Notes under the pieces: model-generated
What the model saw: the letters and a program-made list of their open reading frames with translations, nothing else
What the model was told of the DNA's origin: nothing
Databases searched by the model: none
Shown here: in pieces, positions 21,742 to 30,726 of the stretch
Layout of the letters: each line of letters begins with the position of its first letter
How positions within the stretch are numbered: position 1 is the stretch's first letter
Origin: Nitzschia sp. pyKryTriq1
Taxonomy: Eukaryota > Bacillariophyta > Bacillariophyceae > Bacillariales > Bacillariaceae
Direction of reading: 5' to 3'
DNA length: 64,000 nt
Assembly (NCBI GenBank): GCA_956465555.1
Contig: OY101118.1
Location: 1,943,751 to 2,007,750, forward strand
Translations under genes and position numbers: made by a program

Positions 21742-22702
21742 TGTGACGAACCGAATTGGTAGAGTTACGGTACAATAGAGCGAGAAATCTCGTCTTGCTG
21801 CTGGACTTTAAACTTGATTTGCTGAATCAATATCTCGCCAGCAAGAGACTGCTCCTCTAATATAGTAGAGAGAGAGGACTCCCTTTCCTTTTTCGTGGTA
21901 CCGGTATTATTCTCTGGACTACTGACAAACTGTTGTTTCCGTTCTTCCTGAGACTAACTACAGTATGATGTAGGACGAGTACTGTACTCCGTATTCGCGT
22001 ACGAGCACTCTACCCAAACACCACAAAACAAACACAACTACTCACTCTGTGTGGTCTGTGGCCTGCCTGATCTGGATCGGAACATACAGTAAGTACGCAC
22101 CGGCGATTTGCGCGCAAAACCACGAAAAACACCGCCGGCATCCGCGAAGCTCTGGTTCAGCTCGCTCAGCGTTGAAAATGATTGTACAAATATTGCATTA
22201 AAACACAAGCCTTGATAGTAGTATACAGACGTTTGCGAATACACGCACGGGAGGCTCGCTCGTCTACCGGTACCAGGTATACCGGTACCGGTATCTTGGT
22301 GCACAAAACACTGCAGTATTCTTCCGTCCATGTTTTGACGACTCGATAGACTACCGGTTCAGTCAGTACTGTATTGTTACGCTGGCGCAGCGCACCAGCC
22401 AACTAGGTACAGCAGACAGCAGTACGAGTACAACGAGGAAAAGATTGAAGATTGAAGACTTCAAGATTCAAGATCAAAATCAACCGACCATGGAGTTCAT
22501 TCACCTTACCGGTACGGTACCTGCACATGTACTTCACACTTCACACTTCATACACCACACCACGACCCCGCCCTCTCTCATTGCCCTGTTCACTAAATCA
22601 TCTTTGTAAAGGATCTTTTTCTTCTCGTCTGGCGATAGTTTTTTTAATATCCAAGAGTGAGTCAGTCAACACAGACAGCGAGAAAGAGACAAACAAGAAC
22701 CA
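21742..22702. repeat. Divergent intergenic region with GTAC/TACCGGTA clusters
   Basis: Between the GNAT-PhzF and P-loop genes. TACCGGTA motifs occur near 21899, 22265, 22280 and 22509, with further GTAC runs at 21980-22000 and 22368-22435. No gene is supported. Confidence 0.8.
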
Positions 22703-24091
22703 ATGAGATATCCTGCGATTATTTTTTGCTCAAGATCAAGAAGTCGGATTTCACTATTATTTATCTACTTAATCACATTGCTACTACTTGTTTTGACGAA
22801 TAAGAAGAGTAATTGTCAGGCCATGTCTACACCGTCCACCGCCAGTGGACGTCGACCCACGCTTCGAAAGATTTCTTCGACAGTATCTTCCATTTCGAAT
22901 GATGATTCTTCCGACGATCACGATGCTACCGCAAAGAAGCGGGTACAAAAAATGGTGCAACATTCCAAGGAAGGGACCCCACTGACCGATGAGGAAGTCC
23001 AAGACATTTGTAATAGCATACAAAATCTGGTACCAACTGACGCGCCTATTGACTTTGGCGAATTGAAGGAACTCCTAAAGTCGGTGGCACATCTATCCCA
23101 TAAAGACTGGGGAGTGACCTCCGACAACAGCGAAAAACTCAGCAGTTTACTCTCCGTCGGTTCCAAGGACGACAATGATGGAGAAAGCTTGTCTCCTCAC
23201 GCTAGACAACTCTTGGAACGGATTCTCACTGAAGGAAATTGGTTTGGAGCCGTGAAAAGTGCACCACCAATGAATTCACCCAAAAGAAAACCCTGGGCAG
23301 TCTTGGTGACGGGTGTTAACGGCATCCGAAAAACAACGAGTATGTATCAACCATGGTTCGATAGTCTCTTGTCGGAGGCCCTGTGTTCACCGCCAGATGT
23401 AGACGTAGCGAACAAACCAAAGAATCTTCCAACCGGCTCGAATTCATTCTTTCGCCAGTTGGACCACATGATTTGTACCCTTACCAATGAAGAATTCGCC
23501 AAACTATATCACTGGGCAGCGTCACAGCTTCCAAGTGACGGCTCCCCATCGGAGCAGCTGGTCCAAGACTACTCAGACTACAAAGCCGCAATCTTCACTA
23601 GATACCGAACGCTCTCCGAGTTGTTGGGCGGTCTGCTTCTTCGGGAGGCCCAAAAAGTGAACATGAACTGTTTGATGGAGACCTCGGGAAGGGATGTTGC
23701 CATGTTCCACTACGTTGATCATTTCTTTGACAGCACCAAGTACAACAAGCTTGCTCTACACTTTACGATCAACGATCTGGAATGCGCTAAACTGTCAGTA
23801 GACCGCCGCATGATTCAAGAGATTCAGGAAGGCGTCAAAGCTGTGAAAAGCGAGGATGTCTTTGATATTATTTACGCCAATGCTGGTGGTCCATATGGAT
23901 CTCAGGTACTGGAAGGTGTCCAAAAAGATTCGGACAAGGTTTGGGAAACTGAAGTTCTCTCAGGCAATGTAGGAAGCGATTGGTACAAGGCGAGTATCAT
24001 TATCAATGCCCATGCCACCGAACCATGGACAGCGCAAGCTGTCAAACCTGACGGAAGCCTGGGAACCGAATTCACTTTTGAGCGAAGGTAG
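22703..24091 (+). CDS. P-loop NTPase/kinase-like protein, distantly zeta-like
   Basis: A 462-residue intronless protein. The core holds a Walker A-like loop, VTGVNGIRKTTSMYQPWF (residues ~210-227), followed by conserved blocks GLLLREAQ, MNCLMETSGRDVAMFHYV and HFTINDLECAKLSVDRR, and a C-terminal EVLSGNVGSDWYKASIII. The order (nucleotide loop, METSGRD strand end, basic lid) is that of AAA_33/zeta-like small-molecule kinases, but I cannot match it to a characterised eukaryotic protein. The N-terminus has a hydrophobic stretch (SLLFIYLITLLLLVL) compatible with a signal or anchor if ATG 22703 is used; the Met at codon 41 (22823, MSTPSTASG) would give a soluble protein. Residues 41-100 are Ser/Asp-rich and probably disordered. 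Nothing in the locus resembles a toxin-antitoxin unit; a metabolic or signalling kinase is more likely. Confidence 0.65.
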   Translation: MRYPAIIFCSRSRSRISLLFIYLITLLLLVLTNKKSNCQAMSTPSTASGRRPTLRKISSTVSSISNDDSSDDHDATAKKRVQKMVQHSKEGTPLTDEEVQDICNSIQNLVPTDAPIDFGELKELLKSVAHLSHKDWGVTSDNSEKLSSLLSVGSKDDNDGESLSPHARQLLERILTEGNWFGAVKSAPPMNSPKRKPWAVLVTGVNGIRKTTSMYQPWFDSLLSEALCSPPDVDVANKPKNLPTGSNSFFRQLDHMICTLTNEEFAKLYHWAASQLPSDGSPSEQLVQDYSDYKAAIFTRYRTLSELLGGLLLREAQKVNMNCLMETSGRDVAMFHYVDHFFDSTKYNKLALHFTINDLECAKLSVDRRMIQEIQEGVKAVKSEDVFDIIYANAGGPYGSQVLEGVQKDSDKVWETEVLSGNVGSDWYKASIIINAHATEPWTAQAVKPDGSLGTEFTFERR

Positions 24092-24169
24092 ATCATTGTC
24101 GTTTGAACTAAGCAATACAGAGTGGCTATAGCAGTTAAAACTTTCAATCTCGAATGGGGACACATTGCC

Positions 24170-25079
24170 TCATTTCAACCTTCCCCTACTAGTCAAAGAG
24201 TCTCCAGCAACCCCAGATTTACTAGCATATGATACTGCTGAGCCAACGGTCGTTCCTCCAGTGATCCAGCTGAGTGCAGCAAACCAAAATTGTGAGTAGG
24301 CCTTTCTTCACGTCAAAGGCGAGGCAACGTCAGGGCGTTCGTCTAACGGCGACTTACCAGAGACTATCCAACAGCAGCGGAGGCATCGGTATCACAGGAG
24401 AGAGTATTCCAACAAACAGAGTGGAGAACTGCAGCGTTGTATTCACTTTGGCGATCATGGAAGGCGTCACTTTTAGAGGCTCTTTTGCAACGCTGTTGCT
24501 CAGAATACCAATGCTACCGTTCTTTTGAAAAAGATACCAGGCCGTTCCCGAGAGCAATAAGACATCTTTCGTCGCCCAGAATGCAATTAATGGAGCCGGC
24601 AATACTCCAGAATACCATAGACTTATACCGAGTGTGTTGACAAATGCCTTATCCGCCAATGGATCCAAGTAGGTGCCTAGCACTGTCGTCCATCCGTATC
24701 GCTTCGCTAGGTATCCATCCAAATAGTCGGAAAAGGCGGCAAGTGCACAGCCTCCGACTGCGAAAAGGTATTGTTCCGATACAATCCAATAAGCCAGTAA
24801 AGGTGTAGATGCCATGCGCGTAATTGTAATTACATTTGGTGGGGAGCAAACCTGCTGCCAGAGGGTCTGAGACGTATCTTCGGACTTGGCATCCTTCTTC
24901 GGATCCACTTTGGAAGAAACGAACCGCATCGATACCTTATTCGGGTTGCAGAAGTGTCTTTCCCGTCGTGGAAAATTTACTAGCATACCGCGACTCTGGA
25001 CTTGTATAGAGTTATGAAGCCTTGGCCTCGATGTTAGCCGGAGTCTCATTGCCAAATCTTTGCCGATTAAGATTCGCAT
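24170..25079 (-). CDS. CRLS1: Cardiolipin synthase (CDP-alcohol phosphatidyltransferase), mitochondrial
   Basis: Condenses CDP-diacylglycerol with phosphatidylglycerol to make cardiolipin in the inner mitochondrial membrane. Exons 25079-24358 and 24269-24170 (88-base GTAAGT...CAG intron, phase 2) encode 273 residues. ATG 25079 opens MRILIGKDLAMRLRLTSRPR, a basic presequence without acidic residues apart from Asp8; the frame further upstream lacks an ATG. PPNVITITRM starts the fold. The CDP-alcohol phosphotransferase signature is intact at ~118-143: SDYLDGYLAKRYGW then LGTYLDPLADK. Three or four hydrophobic segments follow. The second exon adds CWITGGTTVGSAVSYA, the usual end of the family, which confirms the splice. 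A eukaryotic-type rather than phospholipase-D-type enzyme. Confidence 0.92.
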
Positions 25080-26066
25080 CGTTGCCCGATAGTCGGATTG
25101 GCTTTTCTCTTCTCTCAAATTTTCTTTCGTTTACTCTTGTCGTATTGTTTTGTGTTGCACGAGTGCAAACAAAGAATGCTTTCCACTTCGCTTCAAGAGG
25201 AAAGATAAATAATCATTCCTCTCGTCGAGATCCCTCTTACCACCGCGTTCAGTTTGTGATTGTTTTAGTCTTCTGTTAGTTGGGAGGGTTGGGAAAATGA
25301 AGAAAGAAAGGAGGGTGGTCGGTGGTCGGTGGTGGCGGCTCGCTTCGCTCACCGCTTCTGCTAGTCTTCTTCCGCCGGACTCGTAGGACTGAATTAGTTG
25401 GAAATTTGCACGGTGTACTGCACCGTAGTTACTGGAGCATATGCTCGAACCGTGCCTTTCCAAACTTCGACCGGGTGAGCTTGAAGCGAGGCTTGAAGTG
25501 AGCTCGGTCAAAGAGGGGTTGGGCGGGTGGGCTACTGTATGAATTTCTCGCAATTGCTAGTCAATATTGAGAGTTTTGCAAGTTATGTGGATAATAAAAA
25601 GCAAGTTCATGGTCAACCGGATGGTTCGAGCGGAACTGCGAGAGTGGGGTGACCTAATAAAGCAAAACTAGGGTTGCTAATCGATTGCTTTCTAATATTG
25701 TGAGCTTTAAACTATTTGGTTTTGGTTTGCTTGTAAGATGTCGGTCGACGAGATCTTAGTATTTTCAAATCTACGATCTACGTAGAAAGTGTACCAGGAT
25801 CTACGTGAGATTCGTCTGAATCTCCGTTTTTGTTGATGTGGTTTGACAATATAGAATCTTCATATAGTAAACAATAGTTTCCGCCGGAGCATCGCTTCGA
25901 AGATAGCTTTCCGATTGCATCGCAGACTCATTCGATTGGATTTCCATTTGGGACCGTTGGTCTGTACGAGTACATCGCGAATCCAATTCACGACACCGAT
26001 ACGGCACGGTACAGTCGCAGTGTGTACCAGGTACCGGTACCGTACCAGTACCGTAATGGGACCTGT
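25080..26066. other. Intergenic gap upstream of cardiolipin synthase
   Basis: No gene is supported; a minus-strand frame at 25131-25553 lacks recognisable features. A GTAC/TACCGGTAC cluster occupies about 26006-26062, directly against the left end of the transposon that follows. Confidence 0.6.
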
Positions 26067-26096
26067 TACCGTAATTTACACGTTTACGTACCCCCC
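26067..26096 (+). repeat. Left terminal inverted repeat
   Basis: Thirty bases beginning TACCGTAATTTACA and ending in six C. It differs from the inverse of 27392-27421 at three positions. Confidence 0.9.
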
Positions 26097-26305
26097 GTAT
26101 TTCCGTACCCCCCCCCGTACCGCGCTGTACATTTCAGTGTGCCGGCTGGCGCGTCCGAATATGCTTCTGTGGGAATTCCTTCACGCCGGATTCCCTTTCA
26201 TGATCCTTGCGCTCACGCGGCTCGATCGGGACTGCCTTTGTTGTGCGTCGCAAAATAATGATGATCGGCCTCATCGCCGATCGCCGACACAAATAAAAAT
26301 TGACC

Positions 26306-26815
26306 ATGGCACAACCTGTTTCAGGTGCTGTTGTAGCCATCTTTGGCACTGAGAGTCCCATTCTTGGGTGCTCTTGCGAATACCATTCTATCTGTGGACA
26401 CTGTGTGGACCTTGACTCTTTGATCCGGTTCAAAATGACTACTGTACACTACTGTAAGTGTATTTTTTCTTACTTGCATTTCTTGATTATTCTCTCATCT
26501 CCTCCTTTCAATTCGTCAGCTAATAACGAATATAGGACTATTATTGGAGCCTTCTGGGTTACTGAAGGCGCGGATAGATGTATTGTTGGGAGGCTTGCTC
26601 CTGAATTGAAGGAGCAGGCCAGTAATTTGGAAGGTCGAATTGCACAAGTTGTGGATATATTCTCAAGATCTCAAGCACCTTCCAAGATTGCTTATTCCAA
26701 CAAGCATGGAGGTGTCTGTCATGCCATTTTGGTGGATAAAGCGGCGCCAATGGATAAGCTTTTGAATGCCTTGCTTCCTGAGGTTGATAGTGGTACAGAT
26801 AGTGACGAAAATTAA
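26306..26815 (+). CDS. Transposon passenger protein, Cys/His-rich N-terminus
   Basis: ATG 26306 begins MAQPVSGAVVAIFG. A 66-base segment, 26454-26519, has a perfect GTAAGT donor, a pyrimidine-rich 3' half and a CAG acceptor. It is a multiple of three with no stop, so unspliced and spliced mRNAs are both open (169 or 147 residues). Splicing removes a hydrophobic FSYLHFLIILSS stretch and joins TTVHY to NNEYRTII, which reads better. Features: CSCEYHSICGHCV (possible metal site), GAFWVTEGADRCIVGRL, then SNLEGRIAQVVDIFS and an acidic end. I have the impression of similar proteins accompanying transposases in stramenopile genomes but cannot name or verify a family. It converges with the helix-turn-helix gene inside the same TIRs, which argues it is element-encoded. 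Confidence 0.65.
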   Translation: MAQPVSGAVVAIFGTESPILGCSCEYHSICGHCVDLDSLIRFKMTTVHYCKCIFSYLHFLIILSSPPFNSSANNEYRTIIGAFWVTEGADRCIVGRLAPELKEQASNLEGRIAQVVDIFSRSQAPSKIAYSNKHGGVCHAILVDKAAPMDKLLNALLPEVDSGTDSDEN

Positions 26816-26872
26816 AAATTAGGCAGCTGCAATTGCAATAAAAACTTGTAGAAACTTTCATTTTGATCCCTA

Positions 26873-27175
26873 TTAATATATTATACTGAGATGGCGGTAC
26901 ATCAATGGGATTCCAGCTTCCCTTTGCTGAAACGCCCATCCCATGATTGAGTCTTCAAAAGCATTCAAACGCCCTGGCATTCCCTTGGAAACAGACTTCT
27001 TAGTCTTCTTTGTGGAGTTCAGTTTGTTGATGTTCCTCTTCCAATTTCGGAGTTGGACGGGTTGTACATTGTGAAAACGAGCAATTGACTTCAGGGATTC
27101 GTTCAGTAGAAGTCTCCTGTTAGTGTCAGCAATAATTGCCAGCTTTTGGCCATTGGTGAGACGCGTTTTTGCCAT
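26873..27175 (-). CDS. CENP-B/psq-type helix-turn-helix protein, transposase N-terminal fragment
   Basis: ATG 27175 starts MAKTRLTNGQKLAIIADTNR; the frame continues upstream without a better start. The 100 residues hold a psq-like helix-turn-helix (SLKSIARFHNVQPVQLRNWK), a basic linker (STKKTKKSVSKGMPGR) and the beginning of a second helix-turn-helix (FEDSIMGWAFQQREAGI), the layout of pogo/Tigger transposases and CENP-B. The frame stops just after MYRHLSIIY, before any DDE domain. It could be a truncated transposase that now only binds the element's ends, possibly as a repressor; that is inference. Confidence 0.7.
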   Translation of the reverse strand: MAKTRLTNGQKLAIIADTNRRLLLNESLKSIARFHNVQPVQLRNWKRNINKLNSTKKTKKSVSKGMPGRLNAFEDSIMGWAFQQREAGIPLMYRHLSIIY

Positions 27176-27391
27176 TTTAGAGTAGTAATAGAAGTGAAAT
27201 GAAAGTTTGTGATTTTCTTGACGACCGCCCGGAGGAGATGATGTTTGATTCACGATACACAAGGAAGGGAATCCACACAAACACGGAATTTTAAAATTTG
27301 ATTCCGCGAGCGCACAGGACAAAATAGTTACAAAACTGGTTGATTTGAATTCGTCGATTTTCATACCCCCCCGCGCGCGCTATGTACATTT

Positions 27392-27421
27392 GGGGGGTAT
27401 GAAAACATGTAAATTACGGTA
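27392..27421 (-). repeat. Right terminal inverted repeat
   Basis: Inverse copy of 26067-26096. It starts with six G and ends in TTACGGTA on the plus strand. A second C-rich block lies just inside at about 27365-27372. Confidence 0.9.
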
Positions 27422-28025
27422 TGTACATACATACCAGGTACGTGGTATGTACCTGGTACGTACGTTACCGGTACTGGTACGGCACGCGGCTGGATGACGT
27501 TGGCTGTTGTTGCACCAATCACGCCGGCCCGTCTCGTGGGATCGCTAAAGGCTGCCGCCTGCCGCTACATCATTCAACTTCGCAATGCATGAAGAACTGT
27601 GTAATCTGCGCGCTGTGCATGTCATCATTCTTCGTTTTTGCGCCGCGCGCTGTGTCACCACTCCATTACCGCCGCGACACCACACCCCGCGACCCGCGAT
27701 GATGGGTGCCTGTTGCCTTTTACCGGTATGTACTGTATGCTTTTTCAAATCATTTCAGAATTTCAGAAAACGTATTTCATCTTCATCAGTACCGATAGAC
27801 CTTTACTGCTGCTCCGTTTTTAGAAGCATACTCGTACAGTACCGGTAGACATATAATTGTTCAAGGAGCAATACTTTTCAATTACAAACTTCAACGATAG
27901 GAGGGACCGTTCCCGCTTAAGTGACTTTTGTGATTACTGAGAAATTTCGAATCCTGCGCTACAATTTGCATCACTTGCCGCCTCTTTTTCCAAATTCTTT
28001 TTAAGCAATCGAACGTAATATCATC
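27422..28025. other. Intergenic gap with GTAC clusters
   Basis: GTAC cluster at 27422-27482 (continuing from the transposon end) and TACCGGTA near 27722 and 27839, the latter about 185 bases upstream of the ATG at 28026. No gene is supported. Confidence 0.65.
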
Positions 28026-28544
28026 ATGAAAGTTAAAAGATTGAAGCCGCAAGGTGAGCTTGTGTGGGTGATGGATGGTAAGACTGAGTACCTGGGTCAA
28101 TTGGTCGAGCCGCTCTCAATGATGAAGACTGAAGAAGAGGAGGACGAAGAAGATGTCGAACTAGAAGTGCAGTGGACTCACAATGGGAAGTTCGAATGGG
28201 TCACCCTCGACCGAGTTCGCGTCGAGTCAAGCGGTGTCGGTGAAGGTAGACGCCGAACCCCTCGAAAGCCCACTCCTGCCCCAAAGGCATCGTCACCCGA
28301 AAAGAAGAAGGCTTCCCCTGAAAAGCCAAAGGGATCGCCAAAGAAGAGACCCACAATATCTTCGGAAACAAAGACAGGAGAGCCACCGTCAAAGAAGCAA
28401 AAAGTAAGGTCAGGTGACAAGGCGACTGGAGCGAATGGCTTTTTCGCCTCTCTCACGTCACAGGTTGTTGGAGCGAAAGATGCTGTTGTATCGGGGTTCC
28501 AAGAAGTTTTCAAGGAGCTCATGGGGTCTTCATCGTCGTCGTAA
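28026..28544 (+). CDS. Small nuclear protein with Tudor/PWWP-like N-terminal fold
   Basis: 172 residues, no intron. Residues ~10-65 read GELVWVMDGKTEYLGQLVEP, an acidic insert (EEEEDEEDVELEV), then QWTHNGKFEWVTLDRVRV, a pattern of short beta strands typical of Tudor/agenet/PWWP-like barrels that read chromatin marks. Residues ~75-135 are Lys/Pro/Ser-rich with SPEKKK and SPEKPKGSPKK motifs, likely a disordered nuclear-targeting or DNA-binding tail. The C-terminus is an amphipathic helix (FFASLTSQVVGAKDAVVSGF) and a serine run. The fold assignment is by pattern only. ATG 28026 is the first in frame after the TACCGGTA motif. Confidence 0.6.
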   Translation: MKVKRLKPQGELVWVMDGKTEYLGQLVEPLSMMKTEEEEDEEDVELEVQWTHNGKFEWVTLDRVRVESSGVGEGRRRTPRKPTPAPKASSPEKKKASPEKPKGSPKKRPTISSETKTGEPPSKKQKVRSGDKATGANGFFASLTSQVVGAKDAVVSGFQEVFKELMGSSSSS

Positions 28545-28643
28545 ACTGAAGTAAAAGGGGTTGTAAACTAGAAAACTCAGATGTTGAATATTGCTACTAT
28601 ATTCTTTTCTGCTTCAATGGAATTTTTCCTTAATCGCTATGTA

Positions 28644-29498
28644 TTAGCTTGCAAATTCTTCCGCTACCTTTTCTTCTTGACCTTTGTGATATGCCGCTTC
28701 CAAAACATCCGCAAAATGACGAGCGATCAGTAGTCGAACAATGCGCCGGTCGGATCGAAAAGACGGTGCAGGTGGAGTCCCTTCGCTTGAAGGCAAGTCA
28801 TCTTCGTCTCCACTATTGTCGTCGCTGCTGTTGCCGTCCTCGTCCCCTGTGCTAGAGGGTCTCTTCACATTTCTTTCAAGTAGCTTGGGACCTCCTAAAG
28901 TCTCCTGTCGTACTAGCCATAAATTTTTGGTTTCTTCTGAATCAAGATTCTTCAGCGTGAATCCTCCTCTTCGATCAAACGTCAATATTCCTTCAAACCC
29001 CACTTCTGCACTCCCTCGCCCGTCGACGGGATATTTCGTGATCGGAAAATTGGCAACTTGCTCACAGACTGCGCAAAGGACAGTCCCAAACGCTGCGTGC
29101 ATGTGGTACTTTTGCGTCTTGAGTCGTTCTACAATTTCCGATCGGGGTAGCTGGAAGAGCCGGCGCAATTTGGAAGTAGGTGTGCTCCGAAACCAATTTT
29201 GGTACTTTTCACCGTGATCCTCCCAAAAACTGCGATAGTGGGACATATTCTTTTTGCAAAACTGGCGCAGGCGAACCCGTTCCATCCATACCTGATCTTT
29301 CATTTCAGGGGGCCACGGTAGGGCGTCGAGGGCGTTTACTTCGGCGTTAGCGGCATCTGTTTCAAACTCCGACATACTTTCGATCAGCCCCTTAGTGCCG
29401 GCGGGGAGGAAGTTGAAGCTGCAACAAGCACATGATCCACCCTGCACATAGTCAAACAGCGTCCGATCAATAAGCCATTCGTCACTAAAGCGCGGCAT
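28644..29498 (-). CDS. Conserved-looking protein of unknown function
   Basis: I do not recognise this 284-residue protein. ATG 29498 (MPRFSDEWLIDRTLFDYV) is preferred: the 83 codons upstream in the open frame are Ser/His-rich translation of a GTAC-containing leader. Visible blocks: CACCSFNFLPAG and CAVCEQV give Cys residues that might bind metal; WMERVRLRQFCKKNMSHYRSFW and EKYQNWFRSTPTSKLRRLF are helical and basic; KYHMHAAFGTVLCAVC follows; then an acidic Ser-rich linker (DGNSSDDNSGDEDDLPSS) and a basic helix (RRIVRLLIARHFADVLEAAY). The mix suggests a soluble nuclear or cytosolic protein. Confidence 0.6.
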   Translation of the reverse strand: MPRFSDEWLIDRTLFDYVQGGSCACCSFNFLPAGTKGLIESMSEFETDAANAEVNALDALPWPPEMKDQVWMERVRLRQFCKKNMSHYRSFWEDHGEKYQNWFRSTPTSKLRRLFQLPRSEIVERLKTQKYHMHAAFGTVLCAVCEQVANFPITKYPVDGRGSAEVGFEGILTFDRRGGFTLKNLDSEETKNLWLVRQETLGGPKLLERNVKRPSSTGDEDGNSSDDNSGDEDDLPSSEGTPPAPSFRSDRRIVRLLIARHFADVLEAAYHKGQEEKVAEEFAS

Positions 29499-29814
29499 TA
29501 TAGCATTATAATTGGATATCTGGAGGTGGAAATGGAGATGGAGGTGAAGGCTGGAACCGAAATGATAACTTGTAGACGATGAGGAAGAAGGAAATAACAG
29601 TACTGTAGCAGTGTTGGGTTCGAGTGTGGTGGCGACGCGGGGCTCCGAATACTTTTTGGCGTCCGTTCGTGTCGAACCCAACCCTACCGGTACCGGTAAA
29701 TACAATACCAATACCGTACCGGATCCCGCGCAGCCATGACCGCGCACACCTCTCCCGCACCAGAATTTTCTTCACTCTGCTCCCCGAAAGGAAAAACATC
29801 GATTTCACATTATT
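29499..29814. other. Gap with doubled TACCGGTA motif
   Basis: Upstream of the unknown gene at 28644-29498. CTACCGGTACCGGTA at about 29684-29698 and GTACCGGATCC near 29718 form a compact motif cluster roughly 190-220 bases before its ATG. Confidence 0.7.
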
Positions 29815-30726
29815 CTATTTCGATATGCGCTTCTCAGCGTCTGCCAAAAGTTTCGCTTTTGCCTTGACCTCCCGACGCTCTTCTTTCAGCTTTTCTTTGC
29901 AACTCTGTAGCTCCTCTTTGACCTTTTGCAACTTGACTAGTGCGACCTTGCTGGTATCTAAGGCTAAATTGTGCGTGGAAATGATCTTCCGCTTGTCAGA
30001 CAAAGCTCTCCCCAACCGCGAGGAGGCTTCATCGTGTAGGCTCCAAGAATATCCGTATTGTAGCTTTTGATCGTAGCTTCCAAACCAATAATGACTTCTT
30101 TAGCCTTTTCGAAGCTTTCCGAGTCCACCACCTTTACCCTTTTTCCATCTAGCTTTCGCGGATCATATAACCTGATCAAGTCCAATTGCCCACAACACAG
30201 GCCAGAGTGGTGAGAGGATGATTTGGAAAGACGGACTAGGGCGGAGAATCTCTTGGCATGGCCCCGATGTAAATTTTGCAATCAAGTAACCCAACGCAAA
30301 CCCCTTTGCATCAATGCAGAGGGCAATCAAAATCAGAGCTACATCACCAGAAGTAATGGCTACTGATGATTTTAGATTCGGGTATGGCTTCTCCAGCTTC
30401 AACACTGGGGAGTCCCATGCAGCCTGTAACTTGTATTGTAAATTCACTCGCTGCCGCTTTCGTGCATTCTCCAGCACAAACTCCAGTGATCCAAGAGGAG
30501 AATCATCGTCCCCTGTATCGCCACTCTCTTCTTCTTTTACATGGTCGTAGCTGGGACCCTTTGAATGCAGAGGGCCGACCACGCGACGATGAGTACTTGC
30601 ATTATATTTTTGTGAATGCAGTCTGGTTGTACCCTTGAAACAAGTCAAAGCTGCTTTCGCTTGCAAGGTGGCGTGCCCGAGGAGAAAAAATCCCATGGCC
30701 CACCAGGCTTGAATACTATTATACAT
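29815..30726 (-). pseudogene. Disrupted or unresolved multi-frame locus (membrane plus coiled coil)
   Basis: Three overlapping minus-strand frames read like pieces of one protein. Frame A (30726-30163) starts MYNSIQAWWAMGFFLLG, has an acidic segment and a hydrophobic region (GDVALILIALCIDAKGFALG). Frame B (about 30281-29964) contains LYDPRKLDGKRVKVVD, then FEKAKEVIIGLEATIKSYN. Frame C (ending 29815) is a Lys/Glu coiled coil (LQKVKEELQSCKEKLKEE). No GT-AG intron of normal length joins A to B (around 30170-30240) or B to C (around 30025), so two frameshifts are the simplest reading: a decaying gene or consensus errors. Splicing I failed to see is the alternative. No family is recognised. Confidence 0.45.

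Larger units (their letters stand above)
26067..27421. mobile_element. 1.36-kb DNA transposon with 30-bp terminal inverted repeats and two genes
   Basis: The left end (26067-26096, starting TACCGTAATTTACA and ending TACCCCCC) is repeated in inverse at 27392-27421 with 27 of 30 positions identical. If the outer TA of each end is a duplicated TA target, the element proper is 26069-27419, as in Tc1/pogo-like elements. Inside are two convergent genes: a plus-strand passenger (26306-26815) and a minus-strand CENP-B/psq-type helix-turn-helix protein (27175-26873), their stops 57 bases apart. No DDE catalytic domain is present, so this copy is probably non-autonomous, moved in trans by a full-length relative. 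It sits in GTAC-cluster DNA on both sides. The TIRs are seen directly; superfamily and mobility are inferred. Confidence 0.85.

Noticed and set aside
22703-24091. Calling the P-loop protein a toxin of a toxin-antitoxin pair
   Set aside because: No small partner gene is adjacent, the locus looks eukaryotic, and similarity is limited to the nucleotide-binding fold.
25131-25553. 140-codon minus-strand frame upstream of cardiolipin synthase
   Set aside because: No motif, composition like a leader region, and no splice or start evidence.
26067-27421. Reading the TIR element as an insertion sequence with a complete transposase
   Set aside because: Only helix-turn-helix sequence is present; no DDE/DDD triad can be placed in any frame between the ends.
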